This document shows, piece by piece, positions 55,827-64,000 of a stretch of 64,000 bases of DNA. The position numbers and the translations under genes are program-made. A model generated the notes under the pieces. It made no database searches, was not told the DNA's origin, and saw only the letters and a list, made by a program, of their open reading frames with translations. The stretch is from Agapetus fuscipes (taxonomy: Eukaryota; Arthropoda; Insecta; Trichoptera; Glossosomatidae): assembly GCA_951799405.1 (NCBI GenBank), contig OX637332.1:30852832-30916831 (forward strand). The letters are read 5' to 3'. Positions within the stretch are counted from its first letter, which is position 1. The number at the start of each line of letters is the position of its first letter.

Positions 55827-56026
55827 GCTGTGGATGGCAGCGGCATGGTGGTGTGCGTGCGGGACGCCCTCATGTCTGTCTCCGAAGGCAGCTGGTCGGC
55901 TGAGGCGCCTCCATCCGCTGGCCCCTCCTTCTCTATGTCCCCACCCAGCAGTCCCCAGAAGGCACTGCCTTCGCCTCCGCACGACACCGACGACCAGGCG
56001 CTGGTGCAGCTTCTCAATGAACAAAG
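55827..56026 (+). CDS. fry: fry exon 35
   Basis: Acceptor ttgcag, donor gtattg. It codes CVRDALMSVSEGSW, then a Pro/Ser linker (SMSPPSSPQKALPSPP) and DDQALVQLLNEQR. Starts phase 0, ends phase 2. Confidence 0.93.
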
Positions 56027-56076
56027 GTATTGATAGGTACAACTTAGTTTTTTAATGGTTGAAGTGCTGTGGGCAG

Positions 56077-56306
56077 CAGTGGCGAAGGGTGCCATACAAG
56101 CCAATTCCCATCGGTTTCCCGTTTAAAATGAGGCAAAAATGATAATAAAGTAGACTGCATGGTTTCAATGGGGAAAAAATATGTATTGTTTCTTTGGTTT
56201 TAAATGTATTTGTTTTACTTTGTGCCTATATTTTTTAACTACTTTGTTACATCATTTTAAAAGGGAAGCTGATGAGAACCGGCTTGTATGGCACCCTTCG
56301 CCACTG
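56077..56306. mobile_element. hAT-type MITE, copy 3
   Basis: 230 bp, ends CAGTGGCGAAGGGTGCC and complement. 8-bp flanks gtgggcag and gcgggcag differ at one base. Confidence 0.88.
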
Positions 56307-56599
56307 GCGGGCAGCAGTCAGGAGAGAACTGGAGAAAACTGGTTGCTTCCATATTTTGGCAGGCTCGCAAACTCACAAGACTCACAGTTAAAATTCTTTA
56401 AAAAAACGATCTATATTATTACAATTTACTTGGTTTCAATTTAAAAAAAAAACTTGTTTTATAAAATTTATTTTAAGAATTTGCTCACAGCTTCAACTTT
56501 TGTACTTCTCTCTTAATGGCTCAGATACCAATCGGGTACTAATACTCTTCAAAGCACTGCAATCCGTATTTATGGATGATAAAAGGTATTCTAGCATAC

Positions 56600-56925
56600 A
56601 AGCTACACATATAGTGTATCCCTGTATTGTATTTTCGCGTTATCCCTGAAGGGTTTGACATGTGGCGAGTAGAACCTTATCATTTTTACAGGTAAGAGGG
56701 CCGGCTTTTTGCCAACCACTTCACTTGAAGTGGGAGTTTCCCAGCTCCCAAAGGGGCTGGTACTCATTTCTTGTTAAGGCTGAGTAAACCTTGCCAGTAT
56801 TTTATTTTGGATTTTTAAATACTTAAACACCAAAAGGGGAAATCATTTCTGACACACTCGGCGGGATTTGAACCCGAGCTCTCGGCATGGAATTCAAGTA
56901 CTCTATTGACTGAGCTATCTATAAT
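56600..56925 (-). repeat. tRNA-derived SINE family A
   Basis: Minus-strand copy, head near 56925 (GATAGCTCAGTCAATAG) with B box GGTTCAAATCCC. Confidence 0.8.
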
Positions 56926-57110
56926 CTAAGTTGCAGAGATATATTAACATGGCTCTCAAATGCATGCCCACAAACAAACATGTGTAGTTCGCGCTTACAT
57001 TTAAATGCTGAATGTTTACTTACAAATAAAATCCAAACCTCAAATGAACATAAGCCCTACATCTTTTGCCGACCTTTCCTGACACAGGGATGCCATTGGC
57101 AAAGTGAACC
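56918..57110 (-). repeat. RTE-like LINE 3' end
   Basis: The tail directly abuts the SINE head. The segment runs to the GGATGCCATTGGCAAAGTG box. Confidence 0.78.
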
Positions 57111-57185
57111 TATCACCTAAAGCTATCACTGGATTAATTCTACTAATTCTTCATAATGAGCATGATTTTATTTCTCAATATTTAG

Positions 57186-57316
57186 ATGGAGTGCGGCCCT
57201 GAACGTGGTCAGGGAAAGGAATGCGGAGAAGAGTAATGAGAAGGCCCTGTTTCCTGAAGACGACATCACCAGCCTCCTGCATATCTACTGCAAAGCTCTG
57301 TTTGCCAATAATCCGG
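57186..57316 (+). CDS. fry: fry exon 36
   Basis: Acceptor tatttag, donor gtgagg. It codes WSAALNVVRERNAEKSNEKA and DDITSLLHIYCKAL. Starts phase 2, ends phase 1. Confidence 0.94.
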
Positions 57317-58103
57317 GTGAGGACTCCGTCATATTGCTATATGAAAAGCTCCCCAATAAAAATATAGAAAAACAATAAATTTGTAATGAGGAATTTAATT
57401 CACCAACCTATTTGCCTGGCTAGAAACACATGTTAACCTATTCACTTCTAAATATTCTGGCTATATGAATACCCCAGTATGGAAAACTTTTTCATGGACA
57501 TTCATTGATTGACGACACTTCAAACTATGTGAACAGTTACATGTGTTAGTTATTCAAGAACAAAAATCACAAGGGTTTAGCACATATTATTTCCACTTCC
57601 AAACTTTTGAATTCTTGAATTCTTGAGGGATATGTTCAAAGTTGCCACTACGCCAATCTTGTCAAATATGACTTTTTCATGCAGAATCAAATTCTACACA
57701 ATCTGATCTAAGAAAAACTGTAAAACTCGATAATGTGAGAGTTCTTTTAAATATTTTTTAAATAAATTTATTGTTTTCATAAGACACATGGGTCCAGTAC
57801 ACATGCAAACATTGCTCATGTAAAATTTTCTCAATGGCGTATACGGTAAACAAGAACTAAGGCAGCGCAATAGCATCTGTTGAACCAGGTTCAAAATTGC
57901 TGGAGAGGTGTTTTACAGGATCTGTTGCTGTGGTTTATGGGAGCTGAAGCTTCCGGACGTTTAGCCCATGTCTACGATGGGCTTCTTCAGCGTGAAAGTG
58001 AATTGATGAACAGTTTCATCACAATCATCTTCATGAATTTCACACACCATTAAAAGCATATTTATCGTTAACTTCATTTATAATTATATTTATCGTTAAA
58101 GTT
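57317..58103. other. fry intron 36 with dispersed repeats
   Basis: 57680-57835 is the inverted partner of 43085-43275. 57898-58010 is one arm of the foldback MITE family 4. The rest is unassigned. Confidence 0.55.
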
Positions 58104-58290
58104 AGTCACTGGGATGGCCGAGAGGATAAGGCTCGAATTCGGTGAAATGCCGGTTCGAACCATGAAAAATCGACCCTGGTTCAACAGATGTCATTGCATG
58201 CACACAAGCTTCTGCTTTTGCATGAAGACAACTGGCCAGGTGAAATAGGTTGGTGAATTGTATTCCTCTTCACAGATCTAAATCTCTATT
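58104..58290 (+). repeat. tRNA-derived SINE family C
   Basis: Best preserved head of this family: TGGCCGAGAGGATAAGG (A box of Leu/Ser type) and GGTTCGAACC (B box), then body GGTTCAACAGATGTCATTGC. Confidence 0.8.
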
Positions 58291-58352
58291 AAAAAAAAAC
58301 TTCTTCCAGGTTAAGTGTATCCATTATAACTTTGTACTCTTATCTTTTTCAG

Positions 58353-58477
58353 ATATGGTGGTGATAACCCGCCCCATAAACGACCTGGCCGACGACTTCT
58401 CCAATCTCCTAGAAAATCTCTCAAGAGTTTCAATAGCGCTGAAGGCTCCTCACGCTGATAGAATCCACAGTGTGTGA
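58353..58477 (+). CDS. fry: fry exon 37, last coding exon with TGA stop
   Basis: Acceptor ctttttcag. It codes DMVVITRPINDLADDFSNLL and ENLSRVSIALKAP, and stops with TGA at 58475-58477. The leucine-spaced helix fits the short coiled-coil-like C-terminus of Furry. Phase 1 entry agrees with exon 36. Confidence 0.94.
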
Positions 58478-58700
58478 ACATGCGCCCATCCATGGTGAAG
58501 AATTACCATCAACATAATGTATCATCTATATTACGTTTAAGCTAATTCAACCACTATTTAATTTTCTTATAGAAAAGATAGTGATTGAAAATTTACCAAA
58601 AAATATAAATAGATATACTAAATAATATCAACTAGGTATTTTTCAAAATAAACCTATTTATTTAAAAAAGTATTAGTGGCTGCAATGTTGTATTGTTTTA
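58478..58700 (+). other. fry: fry 3' UTR, proximal part
   Basis: AT-rich non-coding sequence after the stop. An AATAAA poly(A) signal lies at 58647-58652, giving a short UTR of about 190 bases. Further AATAAA-like hexamers occur near 58875, so a longer UTR running into the RTE repeat at 58955 is possible. Confidence 0.55.
58647..58652 (+). terminator. candidate poly(A) signal AATAAA of fry
   Basis: First canonical hexamer downstream of the fry stop codon. No transcript evidence is available here. Confidence 0.5.
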
Positions 58701-58954
58701 ATCCTTAATGCAAAAACCCCTGCTGGGTTTTGATCTCTGTCAATAGTCATTAAATTTTGTTTTTTTTTTTATGTACATGCAATAGATTATAGTATTGATA
58801 ATTTCACACTTATTCAAGAATTGATCGCTTTTCATAACATTTGTCGGCCATGTATATCAGGGTTTCTTTTAATATAAATAAATACCCCATTTATAAGACA
58901 TTGCATAATATTTGCTTGATTGTTTAAATAGAGAAATGTTTTAAAATCATATGA

Positions 58955-59120
58955 AGGTCGGCAAGAGTTGCAGGGCTTATGTTCATTTGAGATTGGGTTT
59001 TTTATATTGTAAGTCCACATGCGGCATGTGTGAGCGCGAAATTATGCGTGTCTGCTTGTGGGAATGCATTTAATATGAATCTCAAATGATACATATCTTT
59101 GCAACTTAGATTTAGATTTA
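58955..59120 (+). repeat. RTE-like LINE 3' end, truncated
   Basis: Begins in the AAGGTCGGCAAGAGTTGCAG box and ends in a (GATTTA)n tail. Confidence 0.8.
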
Positions 59121-59121
59121 G

Positions 59122-59371
59122 ACAGTACCCTTAGTACGAGTTGCAAAATTTGAGTAAAGTAAAGTTTACGGAAAGTATTAAAGAGTGATTTTCCCCAAAA
59201 TATGCCGTTTTTGTGTTTCTTACACTTTAAGGTCTTAGCTAAAGAGTTACAGTGATGAAGAAAATCAAGTTCAAACAAACAAAAATGACAGATTTTGGGG
59301 AAAACCACTCTTTAATAATTTCTGAAAAACTTTACTTTACTCAAGTTTTGCAACTCGTACTCAGGGTACAG
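59122..59371. mobile_element. foldback MITE, family 8
   Basis: Ends ACAGTACCCTTAGTACGAG and near complement. The arms extend about 100 bases (GTAAAGTAAAGTTT; TAAAGAGTGATTTTCCCCAA). It abuts the RTE tail. Confidence 0.75.
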
Positions 59372-59744
59372 ATGAAGTAACCTCAAGGTCCAGAAGAGTA
59401 TTGAACATATAAAGTGAAGTTTTTTTTAAATTGAAATAACGCTTGAATCTTAGAAACCCTGATTTACATTTTAGTTTTAATATATCTCGCATTTACTGTA
59501 TAATCAAAGTGTTCTTACATAGAGATGTAATACAATAATTGCCTATCATGAAAAAAAAATACAAAAGAAGTATAAGAATATTTTTGCAAATAATATAGGA
59601 TTTAATAACCCTGCAAACAAACTTGATATCACTTTTTATGTTGCCCTTTAATTATAGCAGTGTTTTCATAAAAAAAGAATAGTGTCAAAGTCATTCAAGT
59701 ATAAAGTATGTAAGGTTATGGCGTTTTAGCACTGATCTAAGTTG

Positions 59745-60118
59745 TTCTAATCTAATCTAAGTTGCAAAGATATGTTACAATAGAGATTCACATTACATGC
59801 ATTCTCACAACCGGACACGTACAAGTTTGTGCTTGCACATGCCTCATGTGAACCTAGAACATAAAAACCAAATCTCAAATGAACATACACCCTGCAACTC
59901 TTGCCGTCCTTCCCTGAAACAGGGGTGACATTGGCAAAGTGAACCATTTTTACAGCATTATGTGTGCTAAAAACGCTTCCTGTTTGACGAAGCCTGAAAA
60001 GAGAAAAAATATTTTTGAGGCTTAGAATTTTTTTGTCATTTACAACCAAATGTTTTTATTGTATGAACCATGTTTTTACAGCATGGGGGTCAGCCTCATA
60101 CCAAACTATTAGTCAAGC
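59745..60118 (-). repeat. RTE-like LINE 3' end with about 100-bp insertion
   Basis: 59745-59960 and 60063-60118 are the two parts of one 3' UTR copy; the stretch in between is unrelated. Confidence 0.72.
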
Positions 60119-61128
60119 GACAGGTTGATTGATGTACAAAAGTATGACCCACGGGATGCTTGTGAAATGCTTCCCGCCCACTCTTAAACGCCGTTGCTAT
60201 CGCCTATATTATTCCGATCACTCAAAAAAATTAGCGAGGCGATATTGTTATTTGTAAAATATGAAATTCTTTGACAGCCTGCTGGAAAATACACGTGTAA
60301 GAATAGAACAATTAAAATTCATCATCATCATCACAGCATTCGCTTATTCACTTGAGGAAGTAGGCCTCTTTTACCCTTAACTGCTTTAATTCCTTTGTAA
60401 GAAGTAGCTCGGGTTGGCCTGAAATTATCTTTTGACATTTTAAAACCAGATTAGTTTGTTTTTGCTGTGTGGAAAGCACCATCTAGCGGTGACTTTTCAA
60501 AGGTCACAAATTGAGGACAAGAGAACTTCTGAGAGGAATGTAATGTAACCCTAAATAAACAATGGAAATTCTTTCAACCTTAGACATGAAAGTCTGAATA
60601 GAACGTTTTGTATTGAGATGTTTTCAAGGTAGTCTAACGCAAAACTATATTTTAGTATTTCTTAGAGAAAATATATAGAATAAAATAAATAATATTCTTA
60701 AAACTTTATCAATAAATATTTCTAATCTATGTACGTATATAGATTTACTAGGTTATTTGAAAGGGAAAGGATTATCTATCGATAATAATTTATTGACAGA
60801 AAGTTCTCCAAACATAATAATGTCACTTATAAAAATTTACCAAAGACCAGAAAGAAAACCAATTTAAAAAAAATCACCATCTTGTATTTTTAATATTTGA
60901 GGGGCGGGGCCTGTTTACAAAGCATTACATAAACTCCCCACAATTTCATATCGCAGAGTAGAAATATGTATGGAAGATGCATTAGCACTTCTAGTGAGTG
61001 ATTTAGTTTTCATACAGTTTTTGTATTTTGATCTTGATCATCTGAAGAAAATAAAATGTGTATAAAATTACTTAAAATAAAGTAAATTGCGGAATATTTA
61101 TACAAACCGCTAGATAATTTCAGTGTTC
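60119..61128. other. downstream of fry, unassigned
   Basis: No gene, RNA or repeat that I can support. Confidence 0.4.
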
Positions 61129-61259
61129 TCAATGTTTTGTTGGCTTCTTATCCAACATCATCAGGAGACACATCCTTGTTCGGCGGAGGGAAAGGATGGA
61201 CTGATTGGATTTAACTTTATTGACACATTTTTTGAACAAAATGAGAGAGTAGATTATAA

Positions 61260-61720
61260 TAATTATTATCTGATATGCAACAATTATCTTTCCAATTGGT
61301 GAACTTTTGTAGAGGAACTTTCCGATTGGTGAACTTTTGTGGGTTATCTTTCCAATTGGTGAACTTTCCGATTGGTGAACTTTGGTGGGTGATCTTTCCA
61401 ATTGGTGAACTTACCGATTGTGTGAACTCTTGTGGGTGATCTTTCCAATTGGTGAACTTCCGATTGGTGAACTTTGGTGGGTGATCTTTCCAATTGGTGA
61501 ACTTTCAGATTTGTGAACTTTGGTGGGTGATCTTTCCAATTGGTGAACTTTCCGATTGTGTGAACTTTTGTGGGTGATCTTTCCAATTGGTGAACTTTAG
61601 TGGGTGATCTTTCCAATTGGTGAATTTTTGTAGGGGAACTTTCCGATTGGTGAACTTTTGTGGGTGATCTTTCTAGTTGGTGGAGAGGTGGACTTTCCAT
61701 TAGTGAGATGCAGTCGGCCA
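61260..61720 (-). repeat. minisatellite with irregular units
   Basis: Higher-order repeat built from TTTCCAATTGGTGAACTT, CCGATTGGTGAACTTT and GTGGGTGATC words, with unit lengths of roughly 30-60 bp. It reads an open KVHQLERSPT-type repeat on the minus strand, but there is no gene context. Confidence 0.85.
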
Positions 61721-61954
61721 ACTTGCAGGTTGCCGATTTACCAGATAGGATATAATAATAATTATTATTCTAGTGTAAGGATGTATTATGCTTGACTATG
61801 TATTTAAATTATTTTTATCATGTATATTTATGGATACCTAAAAGTGTTAAAGAAACGAAAGTATTTTTGTATTAAATGAAACTTGAGCACAGAATAAATA
61901 TTTTGTAAATAAAGTGGACTTGTTTTGTTTAACCCTCTCAGGACAGAATTACCA

Positions 61955-62420
61955 TCTATAATCTAAGTTGCAAATATATCGCACGTTTAATAATAAAGAG
62001 AAATAACTCGAAAATTGGGAAAATCGAGATTTTGTAATAAAACGCAAGAACAATGCGAGAAGAATAGGTAGAATGCGACAGCCGTTCAATTTGGACGAAG
62101 ATGACCGAGATAAAGCATCGGCCGCCTTTTTCATCCCATACAAGTTGTACTGGTTGTCTGAACTTCAAACGTGATTTTCCAACATTCATGTTTTTTGAGT
62201 TATTGCTCTTTATTATTAAACGTGCGATATATTACATTTGAGATTCATAATATAGTATTCCCACAAGCAGACACGTATAAGTTTGCGCTTAAACATGCTG
62301 GATGTGGACTTACAATTTAAAAAACTCAATCTCAAATACACATAAACCCTGAAACTCTTGCCAACCTTCCCTGAAACAGGTGTGACATTGGTAAGTGAAC
62401 CATTTACTTACAGTATGTTT
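61955..62420 (-). repeat. RTE-like LINE 3' end split by a MITE
   Basis: The tail part 61955-61978 and body 62228-62420 belong together; MITE family 5 (61979-62227) is inserted at a TA. Confidence 0.78.
61979..62227. mobile_element. TA-flanked MITE, family 5, copy 2
   Basis: Ends TCGCACGTTTAATAATAAAG and complement. Inverted relative to the copy at 11901-12149. Confidence 0.8.
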
Positions 62421-62487
62421 GGTTTAATTTCATAATAGTGTGGAGAAATAAGTAGCCCTAACAAAAATATTTATGAGTAGTTTCTAG

Positions 62488-62705
62488 ATCTACAATCTAA
62501 GCTGCAAGGATATCGCCACCTTAAAGATAAAACTGATTTGAGAAATCGTGGATAGAACATTCATTGTGTGTAACTTCTTATAATAAGTAAACTACTCTTT
62601 CAACTCCTGCAGCCCTTTCCTGAAATGTAGTGACCTTGGCAAAGAGAACCATTGTTTACAGTGTGGATGCTCAGCCTCATACCAATATATAAATATAAGT
62701 CAAGG
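62488..62705 (-). repeat. RTE-like LINE 3' end, diverged
   Basis: Recognisable by the TACAATCTAAGCTGCAAGG tail and the TCAGCCTCATACCAATATAT end. Confidence 0.65.
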
Positions 62706-62780
62706 AATATACTTAGAGACTGCATAATTTCAAGTAAGTACCTGTACTCTCTTCATTCCCTACCTACTTCATGAAAATAA

Positions 62781-63106
62781 TAATGCTGATAATATTAGGA
62801 TGATTTATTAGGTGAGCACTGTTTTGTGGGAATCACACCTCAAGAGCCTTCTGCGAGTTTGGTCGTCGCTATAGAAAGCGCCAATTCTCAAACAAAACCC
62901 AGTTGCTGTAAGGCTGGATCAACCTTTGGGCTGGGTCAACCTTTCGGCTGGATCAACCTTTGGTGACCGGTCCTTGGTAAAGGTATATTAATAAAAGCAT
63001 TTTTGAAATTATAAATGGTAAATTATTTTTTGCTCCGCTGGGATTCAAACCCACGACCTTCCGTTTCCCAGTGCGAATCCCAAACCACTAGACTACGGAC
63101 CGGTCA
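62781..63106 (-). repeat. tRNA-derived SINE family B, second long copy
   Basis: Head near 63106 (GACCGGTCCGTAGTCTAGTG, B box GGGTTTGAATCCC). The tail is of the CTTGAGGTGTGATTCCCAC type. Internally, a GGCTGGATCAACCTTT word is triplicated. Confidence 0.8.
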
Positions 63107-63620
63107 CTTAAATTAAGTAAGTAGTATAAACATTCAGCCAATTCAGTTTTTTTTAATTTTTTAATTAAGAGTTAAACTGTTACCTTTAATCTATCTTCAA
63201 CCATTTTACTAGAAAATATTAGTTATAAACTTTCCATACAGAATGACAAAAATGATTTAATGAAATGTTTCATCGGAAACTTTGTAGAACTCCATTTTAA
63301 TTTTTTTTAAATGAAAAAAAATAATTAAAATCTACACTTTTATAAATTAACGTAAGTTATTCTTGGTAAATTTTCTATTCTTCCCTAATTCTACTTTATT
63401 TTTGCTTTATATAGCCTCCCACTATTTTTAGGACTTAGTTAATCTGAAAATGGTGAAAACGGCCAAAATGGGTCTACTCAATATTTGTTTTTTTTTAAGC
63501 AATTAAAATAAAAAGTACGCAGAATCAAACATCCAGTTTATTTTTATTTATTTTAATTTTGAAATGATTTTTGTTTCCGCGCGTAAACGATTAGAATCCT
63601 TAGCAACCGACGATCTATGT
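63107..63620. other. unassigned AT-rich sequence
   Basis: Nothing recognisable. Confidence 0.4.
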
Positions 63621-64000
63621 TGCAAAAATAAATTGACGTCTGTAAGTTCGCGCTTACACATGCTTCATGTGTACATACAAAATAATGAGTCTTTTAAGAA
63701 GCCAAGCATATGAGCCTAGTATAGTAGAGGAAGTCCAAATAGAAAAAGAGCGAGAAAGGTATGGATGGACCAAATTTCCGAAATTGCGAATGAATGGAAT
63801 ATCCAGAGTCATAATTTGATTTTTAAAATGTAATCTGTTGTGTATTCTTCTTGACTTATAGGTTGGTATGTGCTGACCACCCATGCTGTAGAAAATGGTT
63901 CACTTTGCCAATGCCACCCCTGTTTCAGGGAAGGTCGGCAGGAGTTGCAGGGTGTATGTTCATTTGAGATTCGAGTTTTTATATTGCAGGTCCACATGCG
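63620..64000. repeat. RTE-like LINE fragments
   Basis: 63620-63690 is a minus-strand scrap. 63716-63820 (+) reads the coding end in a WMDQISEIANEWNIQSHN-like form. 63850-64000 (+) is a 3' UTR copy cut by the window end. Coding and 3' UTR parts are in the right order, with a deletion between them. Confidence 0.7.

Larger units (their letters stand above)
322..58477 (+). other. fry: furry (fry) gene, 3' three-quarters; 37 exons, 5' end outside window
   Basis: Furry is a very large HEAT/Armadillo-like scaffold of the MOR2/PAG1 family. In insects it binds and activates the NDR kinase Tricornered together with Mob proteins and shapes wing hairs, bristles and dendrite fields; vertebrate homologues also bind microtubules. 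Here 37 exons with AG/GT borders join without a phase conflict into about 2198 residues and a TGA. Recognised landmarks include [15 protein letters not shown] (exon 2), [14 protein letters not shown] (exons 9/10), [16 protein letters not shown] (exon 11), ASSHSEG (exon 13), [20 protein letters not shown] (exon 24) and [13 protein letters not shown] (exon 26). Known Furry proteins are about 3000-3500 residues, so several hundred N-terminal residues should lie upstream. Introns 1-21 mix phases; the twelve introns from exon 23 to exon 35 are all phase 0. Exons are GC-richer than introns. Family assignment is from recognition, not a search. Confidence 0.95.

Noticed and set aside
61344..61721. 125-codon minus-strand frame with KVHQLERSPT repeats as a gene
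   Set aside because: It is the translation of an irregular minisatellite downstream of fry, without gene context.

Overview
The window is arthropod, almost certainly insect, nuclear DNA. It is AT-rich, has GT-AG introns, and holds one large protein gene broken into many short exons by introns packed with transposable elements (TEs). The gene is furry (fry, MOR2/PAG1 family), an HEAT/Armadillo-like scaffold that activates NDR/Tricornered kinases. I could place 37 exons on the + strand between 322 and 58477. They join in a consistent reading phase into about 2198 residues ending at a TGA. The gene's 5' end lies upstream of the window. I cannot name the species; the TE mix is compatible with a hemipteroid insect, but that is a weak guess.

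Layout: exons 1-15 (322-16532) code the N-terminal and middle part. Intron 15 (16533-22232) holds a DIRS-type tyrosine-recombinase retrotransposon on the minus strand, inserted into a hAT-type MITE. Exons 16-21 (22233-26575) follow. The long intron after exon 21 holds a 30-bp minisatellite, a small exon of 114 nt at 29239-29352, a near-perfect palindrome, a PIF/Harbinger remnant, tRNA-derived SINEs and a non-autonomous hAT element. Exons 23-25 (34054-37017) are followed by an intron with an L2/CR1-like LINE whose endonuclease is split by a second copy of the same hAT family. Exons 26-30 (42583-49428) follow, then an internally deleted Ty3/gypsy-type LTR element with identical LTRs (49555-52457). 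Exons 31-37 (52968-58477) finish the gene. From 58478 to the end I see a short 3' UTR and only repeats.

The most frequent repeat (about two dozen copies, both strands) is the 3' end of an RTE-like LINE. This is shown by a copy at 34859-35705, where the repeat continues into the C-terminal coding part of the LINE. Other families are three tRNA-headed SINEs (one shares its 3' tail with the LINE at 38050-42550), several foldback MITEs and two minisatellites. Several insertions are nested, so relative ages can be read directly from the sequence.

I see no operon, bacterial gene, CRISPR array or wholly new gene system. The most unusual structures are the DIRS element (inverted terminal repeats, internal complementary region, multiplied RT active-site box, embedded tRNA-Asp with CCA), the hAT element carrying a SINE, and intron splice sites that lie against or inside TE sequence.
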